Below, one piece after another: positions 10,119 through 22,019 of a stretch of 64,000 bases of DNA. The notes under the pieces were generated by a model, which worked only from the letters and a program-made list of their open reading frames with translations, was not told where the DNA came from and ran no database searches. Source of the stretch: Rhipidocladum racemiflorum (lineage: Eukaryota > Streptophyta > Magnoliopsida > Poales > Poaceae). The stretch is taken from assembly GCA_036346355.1 (NCBI GenBank), contig CM070583.1, forward strand, positions 4,092,001 through 4,156,000, in the 5' to 3' direction. The translations under genes and the position numbers were made by a program. The first letter of the stretch is position 1. The number at the start of each line of letters is the position of its first letter.

Positions 10119-13100
10119 TTAATTCTTATTAGTCTCATTTTGATGAAAACATGGAAATATCAAAGGTAGGCATTTGAATTCATATTATCGTATCTTGCTG
10201 CATTCCTTAGATATAAAATTCATAATCATATTGATAAATCCAAATATGAGGCTAACTTATTTATTAAGTATGTTTTTTATTAGTCTCATCTTATTGAAAA
10301 ATGGAAATATCAAAGGTATGCATCCGATGCAACTTTATTATTTCTAGATCCATTTCTTGGATTCAAGATAAAAGGTGAATTCCACTGTAGTTTCAACTTT
10401 AAGATGTGCATAATATTCCAATTCTATATATACATGAATGTACACATTTAGGGGGAGTTCAGGCTTTATCTTAAAGTTTTAATAGTATTGATCTCTTTCA
10501 TCTTACCACACATTTCAAGGATTATTACTTTGAAACGAATCCTTTGAGTATATAAAACTTGTGTAGTTATAATATACTCATGATGATTTAAATAGAATAA
10601 ACTCCAAAGCTATCTCAAGTTGAATATGTGCATAGGTTCATAGTCAATATGTAGGACCCCGGATCGGTTATCTAGAATCCCCTGTGTATTTCTGTACTAG
10701 TCCCAGATCAGTAGCTGGTACACACAGTCAAATAGTGATGAATCAACAACCATATCACGAATATATATAACTAAATAAGAATAACACCAAATAAAAGCAA
10801 AGACCTTATGGTCAAGGTTTACTATTACAGCCTGAAAAGGCAGAACAATTTGAACAACTGCAGCGGAAGACGAAAACACCAAGGCGACCCATCCAAGTGC
10901 CCACAGGCAATCGAGTGGGGAGCGCATCCTAGTCGTTGGAAATCTTGGACAGCTTCTTTCACTTCTGAGATAGGATTAGAGTGTAGCACGTGAGTACATA
11001 AAGTACTCAGCAAGTCTGGGAAATTATGCACAATGTAGGCTATCCAAAGATGGCTTAATGTGGTTCTTTTGCGTAAAGCCAAATTTCATCAAATCATACT
11101 TGTTAATAAATTTCACAAAGCATATTTGAGCAATTCTTTTTAATAATTGAATTATGTAATATTGCAGTGAAGGTTCTAACCACCACTCACTAATATACAG
11201 GCTCTATCCGCCACATCTCAACAAGATCAGGGTTCAATCCACCTACCTGGCTTTAGCCGCCAGAAGCACACCCGAGAGTTCTAACCGCTCCCGGATCCCA
11301 AAACAAACCATTGTTTAGTTTGAAACCAAAAACCAAAGTCTACCAGTATGAAAGCATTCAGCAAGCTTTGCCTTTGACCGTAGGCACGGCTATTCGAATA
11401 GTTTTAACTCTGCAGAGGTGTACAACTTTACCCACAAGACATGATATTCCCTTGATGCCAAGCATTAGCACACTTCCTTAGGTGTGCCGGCAGGGATATC
11501 ATGACAAGGCATTTACAATGTATACGCCTAACCTGACCCACCCGCTGAGGTTTCACCGCTGTTAGGGTTATATCCACCCAGTACAGAAGCCCCCTCTTGC
11601 GCCGTGTGAGAAAAACAACAACAATGCCTCTATCCGGCGCTCACATTCCACCGAGTGGTGAGTCTAAGTCAGGTTTCTACAAATTATTCAGCCAGGTCGT
11701 GCCCACTTTGACATGTGGTTGTACGGTTATGCTTAGAATGGAGACAGTCATAAGCGTCGGTCCTTAATTGACTTGGGGCGGTACTTGCACCTGTAAGTAC
11801 AACCTCCGTTAGGTTGATCCATTAAGTTGGTTTTGGTGATTAATGACAAATCCTAATATGAGATTAATGTTTAGGTAATTACTATTTTCGTCTCATCAAG
11901 GATGACTGGTGATCATTGACAAATCTAATTCTTAAATGAGACTAACATATTTATTGAGCTTATGTTTAGTAGCCTCACATTTGGATGGAAAATGGAAAAC
12001 CCAAGGTATGCATTGTATCAATGTTTATTATTTTATTGCATACTTAGGATTTAAGTTGAAGTATGAATTTCTCCACTGCTTTAACCAAAAACTATGTATC
12101 ATGTTTTCCAATCCATATATTACATGGATGCACACATTTAAGGGGAGTTCACACTCTAACTTAATGTTTCATTGCATTGATCTATATCTCATTACCACAT
12201 ATAAAGGATCAAGACATTGATACTAAATCTTTGAGTATACATTTAACATGCATAGTTGTAGTATACTCATGGTATCATAGGATATGCTCCAAAGCAATAA
12301 AATTGAGTATGTGCATATTGATTCAAGATCAATTATATGTATGCATATATCTTTGTGGAGTTTATTCTATAGTTGATGGCTTAGAGTAACGATCATTTCC
12401 ATACATTCCACATATTATGGATCATTACTTTCCATCAACATGAGTATATGAAAACATGTGTAGTTATTGTATACTCATATCAATTTAAATGAAGATTTAA
12501 ATTGAAGTCGTTTATCTCCTAATCATCAAAGAACATTGCATCATGAGTTGATGGGGTTCCTGTGATCGATTAAGGATAATCGATAGTTCTTGAGTATAAT
12601 GAAGCATTAGTTGCATCAATATACTTAAGACACAAATGCAATTGTTCATTTAAATTGATTTAGGATGTGCTCAATCATTATGGAGGCATTCATTATGTGT
12701 TAATGGAATGCAAAGGTGATTGAGACAACCATGCATCTTGGACTAACTATTTTCTTAAGTGATGATTGAGCCAGGTTAGGTCCAATGATGGTTAAGATGA
12801 AGAAACGGGTCAAGGACGACATCATGAAGTGATGAACGTCAAGTGGAGATCCCGATGAGAAGAAATGAAAAGAAGATTCATCAAGAAGAGATGAACAAGA
12901 TGTTGTGAGAACCGGGTGATGATCCGTTAAAAAAAGAAGTAGAGCTGGGTGACAATCTTGAAGAGAAGATGATTGTAAATCATGAGGACTTCAAGAGAGA
13001 GCAAAGTGACAATCCCGGGGAAATGAGGTATGATTGAAGATCATAAAGACTCCAAAGGGGATTGATCGCGTGCGGCGTCAAAGGTAAATAGACAGAGTGT

Positions 13101-13229
13101 CTTGTTATAGGCGTGCCGTACTATTAAGAGGGATGCAACGTGGATGATTTAGAAGTGTCTATGTGCTCAAGTGTTATCCATCCTTAAATAGATGAGAGAC
13201 ACAATACACATCACGTACACCGGGAGTGT

Positions 13230-13815
13230 TTGTCCTTTTGTTTGGATCGGATGTTTCGATCCATCGGTAAGTCCGGTGGTGTGTTGGTGAGAGTCTAGGA
13301 CCTCTCTGTGTTGATCGAAAATTCCGATCAGGGGATCGGAAGGTCCGATCCCTCGGAAAGTCCGAGGGTAAGTTGTCTAAGTCTCAGGTGCTCCTCTGTG
13401 AGTATCGGAAGTTCCGATCGGTGTGATCGGATAGTCCGATTAAGACTTAGAAACTTTTTGAGCTGGTTCTAGTAAGAGTGCCTCTCTGTGAGGATCGGAT
13501 GTTCGATCTTTAGATCGGATGTTCCGATGAGGACTTGGGTGATTCTCCTAGAGTTCTCTGTTTAGAGTACTCTCTGTGCAGATCGAAAGTTCCGATGTTG
13601 GATCGGAAGTTCCGATCTAGACTTAGAAACTTTTTGAAAGGTTTCTGGAAGGTGCCTCTCTGCCCAGATCGAAAGTTCCGATGCAAGTTCCGATGTAAGT
13701 TCCGATACATCGGAAGTTCCGATCTTAGTTCCGATGTGTATATTGGATTGAGTTTGTTCTGGAGTTTTTGCCTGATCGGAAGTTCCGATGTTGGGATCGG
13801 AAGTTCCGATGTGTG
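13230..13815. repeat. Array of ATCGGAAGTTCCGAT palindromes in the solo LTR
   Basis: More than a dozen variants of GATCGGAAGTTCCGATC, a near-perfect palindrome, occur at irregular spacing. They end about 50 bp upstream of the LTR TATA box. A second cluster of four or more variants lies near the LTR end (about 14636-14714). Irregular spacing and the palindromic core argue for protein-binding sites rather than a satellite. ORFs spanning the array are by-products. Confidence 0.85.
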
Positions 13816-13863
13816 TAAAACGGCTAGTTTTCTTGCTCCAACGGCTAGTCTTTGGGTGTGGGG

Positions 13864-13870
13864 TATAAAT
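13864..13870 (+). promoter_or_regulatory. Predicted TATA box of the solo LTR
   Basis: TATAAAT within GGGGTATAAATACCCC, just after the palindrome array and after the CGGCTAGTTTTC / AACGGCTAGTC blocks. The copia LTR at 25278 has the same order (array, CGGCTAGTTTTC, TATTTAAAG). Confidence 0.55.
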
Positions 13871-16800
13871 ACCCCCCTTGGCCGGTTGGGAGAGTAGGTT
13901 GAGGACATTGTTGAAGGGCTAAACAAGAGGTTGAGCTAGTTGAGTGGAGAGAATACCTTGTGATGCATTTGTTGCTCCTTGGTCAATCTCATGAGCTAGA
14001 GAGAGCTCTAAAACATGTGTTGTGATTAGGAGTGGATTGAGTGTTCATCTTGTCTCCCTCCCTTTTGATCTTTGTGATCCCTCTTTGAGTGAGGTGTGGG
14101 AAGTGAGAGTTAGTGCTAAGAGTGTTAGATTGAGATACATCTTGAGCACTAGAGGTCATGTCCTAGATCATTCATTCGTTGGATTCGTTACTCTTGGAGT
14201 TTGAAGACTCCTAGACGGCTAGGCGTCGCTCACGAGCAACCAAAGTGTGTGGTGTGCCGTGAGAAGTTTGTGAAGGTCCGATTTCGCCTCCGAAAGGGAA
14301 GAAATCAAGAAGTGAAGCCACATTTCAAGTGTGACCGAGATTGGCGAGGAATAGGGTTGGAAAAGACCCGGCTCAAGTGTGACCGAGCCTCCTCAACGAA
14401 GACGTAGGAACCTCCTTGGAGGAAGTCCGAACTTCGGTAAACAAATCATCGTGTCAATTCTTTACATGTGCTTATTGCTTTACTTTGCTATCATGTATTG
14501 AATTGATTTATCTAGGGTTGATTATTTCTCTAGCTAGCTTTACTTCAAATTGTTGATATTTGCCTGTGCTAGCTTTGTGTAGAAATCATTTTATGTATAG
14601 GCGTAATTTGTTTTGCAATTTACTAGACTCTGTTCTAATCGGATATTCCGACCTCATATCGGACATTCCGATTAGACACCGGAACCTCCGACTCCATATC
14701 GGAAGTTCCGATCTCTTTTCCGCTGCATTGTTTTAGAAAATTGTAAATCGCCTATTCACCCCCCTCTAGGCGTCCATCCTCGATCCTTTCAGCACCATGA
14801 AAACTAGTGCTATATCCGCACCCGCCAAACAAACCCTCACGCGCGACCGTGTCGCGCCGCCTCCCCGGGCTCCGGTGGCCGCTGCCGCCCGCTTCGCCGC
14901 CCGGCCGTCCGGCCGTGGCCGGACTCACGCTTCGCCGAACCTCGGCTCGCCGCCTTGCGCCGCCGTGGTCTCCTCCGGCCTCCCCACGCGCGCTGCCGCG
15001 CCATGCTCATGCCGCCCGCCACCTCGCCACCTCTCAGTGCCCGGCCGAGCCGCTTCCGGCCTCCCACGCCTCCCGCTGGTCTCTGCCGTCGGCCGCCATC
15101 GCGTCTCTCCGCCTGGCTCGCCCGCGCGCCTCCTGCGCCTCCCCATGCCATCGCCGGCGCTGCCGCCATACCATGCTGCCGCTGCCACGGCCGCCTAGCC
15201 GCCTCTGCCGGCGCCTAGCCCTCATCACGGCGCCCCATGGAGCTTGAGTTTCCTCTGTTCTTGGACATTTGGGGAAGAAGGCCTTACTCTATGACAATAG
15301 GGCCCCACATGGCATACACTCAAACCCATCCATTTAATCCCCAAAAATCAGCCAATGGAATATGCCAGGGAATATTCTCCGGTTTTCCATTTTTTTCGAA
15401 TTTCAAACTTCGGAAGCTCATAACTTCTCCGCCCGAACTCCGATTGACTCCATTCAAATTTCTAAATTCATCTAAAGTCAAGACCTTCCTGCCAGTACTA
15501 CTTTTGTAATTTTTGGATTTTATTTATTTTCTTGTATTTATTTGTTGTCTCGTTTTGCGCGTAGTCGACAATCCCGCCGAGTCCGCCGACCCCGCCGCCA
15601 GACTTCAAAGAGTTCAACGTTCTCGCTGTGACCGAGGCAAGTCTCCTTGACGCATGTTGATCCTATGCTTTCTAAATGTTTTACCATGTTTTACAAATTG
15701 CATCGCTATTTATATTAAAGAATGATTTTAACGATAGGTTGTTAGTTATACCTGTTGTCCATCCCTCCTTAATATTATTATTCATGATCCTTTGTCGCCC
15801 TAGTATAGTAATCCACCAATATAAATGTTTTTGGGAAAACAATCTTTGACTAGGGGAATGACTGCTTGGGAGGCCTTTTCGATGGAATCCCTAGTATGGA
15901 GTGTACATGGGAAATAGATGAATAGTAGTGATGATATGAGGGTTGGTGATAGGAAATGGATATATGAATGGTGATCATCGAATATTGTAACGTTGGATTG
16001 TGGTAGTAACTCACATTATAATGGGTTGGGGGAATTTTTGGAGGATGTATGATATTGTGGAGTATGCATGATGGATTAGATGGATCATTACAAGTAGATA
16101 ACATGTTGACTTGGATTTCTTGGTTTGACAAAATAATAGCAAAAGGAGAATCAGAGTTAGTTGGATTATTAGCATCTATTGGGGATTATTATTAACAGAC
16201 TGATTAAGAAATAGATGATTATGGAAATATAGATATGTGATAATCATTTATGGAGAATTGTGAATAATGTGGAATATGTGTGATTTATTTATTTGACTTA
16301 GTATCGGTGGGAAGGGAACTACTATTGACGATGAATTGGTACAATCCTAAGTTTTATGAAGTAATATTTGGTGGTTTAGTAAAGGATGATAGTGTGTATT
16401 CTTGGTGGATTAAAGTAGATGATTTAGAGGTGATAATGTGAAGGATTAAATACATGCCCCTATGAAGTATTATCAGTGGATTGTATCCTAGATGACTAGA
16501 GATGATATTGTGAAGTATTCCCGGTGGTTTAAATGGGTGAGTTATGAAATATTCTTAGTGGATGATAAGATCGATTGCTGTATGAGTAATGGATAAATCA
16601 ATAATACAAGTTAGAGTTCAAGGGAAAGATTACATATCCAACCATGATTGTGGGTTAATATAATTTTGGAGTTATGATAGTACCATGATGTACTTACCAC
16701 TTGTTGGATACTGTATTGACTTGGATTATTCATATGGTTGTACCATTATGGCAATTTAAGGATTATTGGAGAATTACAAAATTGATTATAAGGATTGTAA

Positions 16801-17014
16801 CCAAACCCGGGGGTGTGTATTTTATAAAATAAACTATTGGTGGAATAGAATAGTTCGGTAGAAATGCTTAGAATCGCAAACGGTCAGTATTCACCTATGG
16901 GTGGGAATTTCAATTATCTCCTGAAACCTTGTGTTGAAAGTTATAGGCAAGGAGTATTGCCGTTGGTTTGCAAAATAAAAATAAAATGAAAAATGGTTTG
17001 GACTTGGGCGGAAT

Positions 17015-18196
17015 GGTTTGTTTGGCGGGTGCGGATATAGCACTAGTTTTCATGGTGCAAGTACCGCCCCAAGTCAATTAAGGACCGACGCTTATGACTG
17101 TCTCCATTCTAAGCATAACCGTACAACCACATGTCAAAGTGGGCACGACCTGGCTGAATAATTTGTAGAAACCTGACTTAGACTCACCACTCGGTGGAAT
17201 GTGAGCGCCGGATAGAGGCATTGTTGTTGTTTTTCTCACACGGCGCAAGAGGGGGCTTCTGTACTGGGTGGATATAACCCTAACAGCGGTGAAACCTCAG
17301 CGGGTGGGTCAGGTTAGGCGTATACATTGTAAAGGCCTTGTCATGATATCCCTGCCGGCACACATAAGGAAGTGTGCTAATAGCTTGGCATCAAGGGAAT
17401 ATCATGTCTTGTGGGTAAAGTTGTACACCTCTGCAGAGTTAAAACTATTCGAATAGCCGTGCCTACGGTCAAAGGCAAAGCTTGCTGAATGCTTTCATAC
17501 TGGTAGACTTTGGTTTTTGGTTTCAAACTAAACAATGGTTTGTTTTGGGATCCGGGAGCGGTTAGAACTCTCGGGTGTGCTTCTGGCGGCTAAAGCTAGG
17601 TAGGTGGATTGAACCCTGATCTTGTTGAGATGTGGCGGATAGAGCCTGTATATTAGTGAGTGGTGGTTAGAACCTTCACTGCAATATTACATAATTCAAT
17701 TATTAAAAAGAATTGCTCAAATATGCTTTGTGAAATTTATTAACAAGTATGATTTGATGAAATTTGGCTTTACGCAAAAGAACCACATTAAGCCATCTTT
17801 GGATAGCCTACATTGTGCATAATTTCCCAGACTTGCTGAGTACTTTATGTACTCACGTGCTACACTCTAATCCTATCTCAGAAGTGAAAGAAGCTGTCCA
17901 AGATTTCCAACGACTAGGACGCGCTCCCCACTCGATTGCCTGTGGGCACTTGGATGGGTCGCCTTGGTGTTTTCGTCTTCCGCTGCAGTTGTTCAAGTTG
18001 TTCTGCCTGTTCAGGCTGTAATGGTAAACCTTGACCATAAGGTCTTTGCTTTTATTTGGTGTTATTCTTATTTAGTTATATGTATTCGTGATATGGTTGT
18101 TGATTCATCACTATTTGATTGTGTGTACTAGCTACTGATCTGGGACTAGTACAGAAATACACAGGGGATTCTGGATAACCGATCCGGGGTCCTACA
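17015..18196 (+). repeat. Right arm of the inverted unit
   Basis: The direct-orientation 3' part of the LTR family. It contains the family-conserved GAGTACTTTATGTACTC palindrome near 17838 and the terminal CCGGGGTCCTACA. The left arm (10650-11791) is its inverted copy, with only isolated differences such as AAATGCC/AAAGGCC. Short ORFs in both arms are mirror images and show no known domain. Confidence 0.85.
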
Positions 18197-18628
18197 CAAT
18201 ATATACATATACATATATATAAATGAACACATCTAAATAGAGTTTAATTTATATTTAATAGTCTCAAAAGTATTGATCCCTTTCCATCAGTCCATATATT
18301 GCGGATCATTATCTTGAAACCTATCTCTAGAGTATATAAAACTTGCATAGTTAAAATATACTCATATCAATTTAAATTAGTTTTTGGCTTGTCGCTCAAT
18401 CATCAAAGAATAGATCATTGGATTTAGGCTCTCAATCATGTGTTGATGGCGTGCTTTGTTGATTAGGGACAACCGGAAGTGCTTGAGCATATGAAGCTTT
18501 AATGGCACTAATATACTAAAGACCAATATTAATTCAATCTTATTTGAGTTGCCGTCAACCATCAAAAGAGTAGATCAAAGGATCTAGGGCATCCATTATT
18601 TGTTAATGGAGCACTAATATACTAAAGA

Positions 18629-18665
<37 letters not shown>

Positions 18666-19756
18666 CTAATATTTTTCTTGAGGTTGTGAAAATAGTTTAA
18701 AGTCCAAGAATGAAGACTTTGGATGACATCATGTGTTGATGATCATCAAGTTAAGATTTGAAAAGAAGGATGCCATCATATGTTGATGAACACCAAAGAT
18801 GGATCCCGAAGAGAATGGAGTCATCATGTGTTGATGAACAAGGCTAAGAACTAGACTTGGAGAGATGATGATAGTCATCAAGCAAAAGCTCCAAGTGGAT
18901 GCGCAAGGCAAACGTATAACTAGTATAGGGCTAAGGATGTGTTCCTAGTCTTTTGCCGGTCTTGGTGTTTGAATGGGAGGCCGGATTGCTAGTTTAGTTT
19001 GCCATACTATTAAGAGGAGTTGAGCCTTATAGCTTGAGTCTCATCATGTGTTGATGGCTTAATACCGCTTGCACCAGCTCTCTTTCTTTTGCATGAAGTA
19101 AATATTTGCAAATGTGTTTTACATATGGTGGAAGCTCATGCATTTGATTTTATTGACTTGTTCTTTGCATGAAGCTATTATTTGCAAATGTGTTTTTTTT
19201 GCAAATAATCGATCGAAACTCATGCATTTGATCTTCTTGGCATGGTATTGATATTTACGTGTGTTTTGCAAATAGTCAAAGTTCATACACTAACTTTTCA
19301 TATCATGATTTATGTTTGCAAATGTGTTTCGCGAAATGTTGGAGTTCATGCTTGCTCTTAATGGTATTTCTTTTCATGGAAATTGTTATTTGCAAATGTG
19401 TTTTGCAAATAAGTTGAAGATCATGCATTTCTCATTGAGTATGTGATTAGAATTTGCAAATAAGTTGAACATCACGGGTAAAAATATCGGCGTGATTGTT
19501 GTAGTTTATATTGCTAGAATTAAATTGCTTTATTGTCTTTATGACTGCATATGTTGTATTAGAGACATAATTAGTTAGTGCACTTAGTAAGCCTATAATA
19601 TTTAGACTTTAATTGTTAAAGCCTTAGTTTATCATTTTCGTATTATGTTTGTTAAGGTTTTGACATAGGGGTAATTAGGGCTTGTTAGTCGTAGAGAGAT
19701 TTTTTTAAAAAAACCGCCTATTTACCCCACTCTAGTCGGTATCCTCGACCTAACAT

Positions 19757-20050
19757 TGGTAAGCTTTTCATAGAGTCTAAGATCACCTAAATCGGACTTC
19801 GGAGTAAAAATTATGATATTTTTAAATTGCTCGCTTCCCACAGTCCTTAAGCCCTCATATACACCTTTATCTTGATTGCACATGCCGCATAATTGCTCTT
19901 TGTGAGAATCGGATAATGCAGCGAGATAGCGGAACTCTCCTTCGCCATCGCACTCGACATCTCTTCACCACCTATGCCACCACTTCCCAGAGATTTTGAC
20001 ATCTTCTTGAGCAATGAATCAAAAACTCACTCTCTGATACCAAATGTTGA
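19757..20050 (-). pseudogene. Fragment of a copia element: LTR edge, primer-binding site, start of gag
   Basis: On the minus strand, TGGTATCAGAG at 20042-20032 is the initiator-tRNA-Met primer-binding site used by copia elements, followed by the start of an internal region. The part at 19757-19830 resembles the U3 of the LTR at 44385-45773. No usable reading frame is left. Confidence 0.45.
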
Positions 20051-20206
20051 AACAGAACTAGAAAGAATACCGAGGGTGTCGCTGACTATGGCGATCACGG
20101 ACTTGGGCCTTGTGCAAAGGTCCTACTGGACCGCGCGTTTGCCGTCTGTGCGAACGAGAGCACGCGCTTCACATCGTTTCTGTAACTCAACACTTCTTAT
20201 TGCTTA

Positions 20207-20786
20207 CTAGACACGAAAACGCGGCGGCACGCCGCAATATAAATAATTAATTTAGCAACAAAAAATTTGGTTGGATGTTTATGTGGAAAGTCTATGTACA
20301 ACAATCATGTTATGGTTTGATTAGGGTCTTTTTTTTTTGGAAATCGTGGAAAAACCTGAAATTCTGGGTTGAGATGCAATTCTTTTGAAGCATTTACGAA
20401 AAAAGGGAAAATTTGAGGACCTTTCGCGAAAAAAGAATCTCCCCGCATAAAACAAAGGACATTTATGCAATTTCACATATTTGGAGGGGCTTCTCTGCAA
20501 AAAAAGAGTCCAACGCGCGCCCTCGCGTCAGCCCCCGCAGACGCGCCACGTGTTGCACGGAGGAAAATCGCGCTTGGGCGAGCGGAGCGCGGGATCGAAC
20601 CCGCATTGCGGGTGAGCGAAGGAGTGCTCCCACCACTGCGCTACGCGGCGCTTGTGGCGAGAGAGCAAAGGAAAAGCTTCTTTTAGGCCCATCAGCAGGG
20701 AGACCCGATCTCGGCCGCTGAAACGCGCGAGGGGGCGACGTGGCCACCCGGACTGGGTAGGAACTCTTTGGGAAGTGTTTTATGGA
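20207..20786 (-). mobile_element. Helitron-like non-autonomous element
   Basis: On the minus strand it ends with CTAG (plus 20207-20210), preceded by a GC hairpin (GCGGCG-GCA-CGCCGC, 20221-20235), as Helitron 3' ends do. The body shares phrases such as GGCGACGTGG and 'ggggctt..ctgcaaaa' with the sequence around 37020-37060. The 5' end is approximate. No Rep/helicase ORF. Confidence 0.5.
20582..20651 (-). other. tRNA-like relic within the Helitron-like element
   Basis: The minus strand carries GTAGCGCAGTGGTGGGAGC (A box / D-arm-like) and GCGGGTTCGATCCCGC, a perfect T-arm with B box. The two candidate acceptor strands pair poorly and the anticodon region is not convincing. I read it as a decayed tRNA-derived sequence, not a functional gene. 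Confidence 0.4.
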
Positions 20787-21311
20787 GTATTTGCTTTCTT
20801 TCTTTCTTTTGTTACTTGTCTTCACGTTTACAGACTAACTGAGCCTTATAAAGGCTATTTCTCCACGGCCGACGGCTTGCAAACTTTGTTAAACTTGGAT
20901 ACGGACTTCTTTTACAAGATTAATTCTAACATATTAAAACTGATCGGAAATAACAATTTGTTCTTATGGGTCACTCAAAACCCTCGGAAAAATAACCATT
21001 TTTCCCGACAAATTTAAAATGTCCATCACAACAATTATTATCGTCACGGTTGCTTGCCGGCCGCGAGGAAAAACTGAGACCACCCGAAAGTTAACCAGCC
21101 TGGTAGTGGCATGATCAACCGGAGGGAAGAAAAGCGAACTTTCACTTCATAATTCGGATCACCTCACGAGAGGAGAGGAAAGTATTTTCAATTTCTTCTC
21201 CTGACCTCTATAAATGAAGTGCTCACTCTCCTTTTGGGAATTGTGAGTAGTTGCTGGAAGTAAACCAGTACTCCTGCATCACACACACACATACATATAT
21301 ACATATATATG
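20787..21311. other. Intergenic, nothing recognised
   Basis: No gene, RNA or terminal-repeat structure was identified. It ends in a short CA/TA microsatellite (about 21280-21310). Confidence 0.4.
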
Positions 21312-22019
21312 CTAGTAAAGTACCCGTGCGTTGCAACGGATCCCAATTAGATGATGACACCACAAGTTCTAAACTCTTAAAAACAAAAAAACAAGAATTT
21401 AAAACTTGAGCTATCACTTATTTGAGATCCGTTACTGAAAAGTCGTTGAACAGGGAAATACAATGAAATGCAAATAAGGCTAGACAAACAGCAAATAGCT
21501 ACAGAATTCCTAACCTACTGGGCCTTGGACCCTTACTGTTCTGGCCCAATAACAGCCTGGCAGACTCACTATCACCACCGACTCATTCTTATAATAGTTA
21601 AGATACATATATATACGTATACGTATATATATACGTATACGTATATATATCTATCATACTCTTCAGAGCATGTACTCCTACCTTCACTTGAGCTATCACT
21701 TATTTGAGATCCGTGCGTTGTAACGGATCACAAATAGATGATGACATCACAAATTCTAAACTCTTTAAAACAAAAAAACGAGAATTTAAAACTTGAGCTA
21801 TCACTTATTTGAGATCCGTTACTGAAGAATCACTGAACAAGGGAATACAATGAAATGCAAATAAGGCTAGACAAACAGCAAATAGCTACAGAATTCCTTA
21901 CCTACTGGGCCTTGGGCCTCTACTGTTCTGACCCAAGAACGGCCTGGCAGACTCACCATCACCACCAACTCATTCTTATAATAGTTAAGAATATCCATAC
22001 TCTTCAGAGTATACTCTAA
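21312..22019 (-). repeat. Helitron-like end with a tandem duplication
   Basis: CTAG at 21312-21315, next to CCGTGCGTTGCAACGG, is a Helitron 3' end on the minus strand. The following 280 bp (21324-21603) recur at 21711-21990 with the same length and high identity. The join at about 21683-21711 reads ACTTGAGCTATCACTTATTT then GAGATCCGT, a sequence also found inside each copy. That suggests unequal recombination at a short internal repeat. A TATACG microsatellite (21605-21650) lies in the first copy only. Confidence 0.6.

Larger units (their letters stand above)
11792..14791 (+). mobile_element. Solo LTR, 3.0 kb, nested in the left arm
   Basis: Starts TGTAAGTACAACCTCCG and ends CCTCGATCCTTTCA. 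It is flanked by a perfect duplication GCACC (11787-11791 and 14792-14796), and removing it restores continuity with the inverted arm. The early part carries the TTGGTTTTGGTGATTAATGA block and the end carries CCTATTCACCCCCCTCTAGG, both shared with the copia element at 25278. No internal coding region remains, so it is a solo LTR formed by LTR-LTR recombination. Confidence 0.9.
10650..18196. mobile_element. LTR-derived unit with 1.18-kb inverted ends and 5-bp duplication
   Basis: The unit starts TGTAGGACCCCGGATC and ends GATCCGGGGTCCTACA, with CAATA on both sides (10645-10649 and 18197-18201). The left arm is 10650-11791 continuing at 14797-14835. The right arm is 17015-18196. They are near-identical in inverted orientation, about 1181 and 1182 bp. 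Both arms correspond to the 3' end of the solo LTRs at 37756-42245 and 45779-49254. The spacer 14836-17014 matches the middle of those LTRs in plus orientation. Without the nested solo LTR the unit is about 4.54 kb, close to the 4.49 kb of a normal family member. It therefore looks like an LTR whose first 1.1-1.2 kb has been replaced by an inverted copy of its last 1.18 kb. Confidence 0.85.
9681..19755 (+). repeat. Old LTR fragment (copia-type), split by a nested insertion
   Basis: The left part (9681-10649) starts TGTCTGGTGGAAGTTCAACC, then a TTGGTTTTAGTGTTAATGACA block, which matches the start of the solo LTR at 11792. The right part (18202-19755) ends ACCGCCTATTTACCCCACTC...TCCTCGACC, like the LTR 3' ends at 14791 and 26670. 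Without insertions it would be about 2.5 kb. No matching 5-bp target duplication was found at the outer ends, so the limits are approximate. A Helitron (9842-10118) and the inverted unit (10650-18196) lie inside it. Confidence 0.6.

Noticed and set aside
10697..11082. Mirror-image 60-85 aa ORFs at 10697-11082 and 17764-18038
   Set aside because: They are the same sequence in the inverted arms. The matching positions in the solo LTR at 37756 have no conserved frame, so coding is unlikely.
13230..13815. CRISPR-like appearance of the palindrome array
   Set aside because: Spacing is irregular, repeats vary, the context is a plant LTR and there are no cas genes.
13510..13926. Two opposite ORFs of 120-138 aa rich in SELP/SSDV repeats
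   Set aside because: They translate the palindrome array of the solo LTR on both strands, so the repeated peptide follows from the DNA repeat.
14797..15247. Long overlapping ORFs in a GC-rich block
   Set aside because: Several frames on both strands stay open together because the block lacks A/T. It lies inside an LTR and has no recognisable domain.
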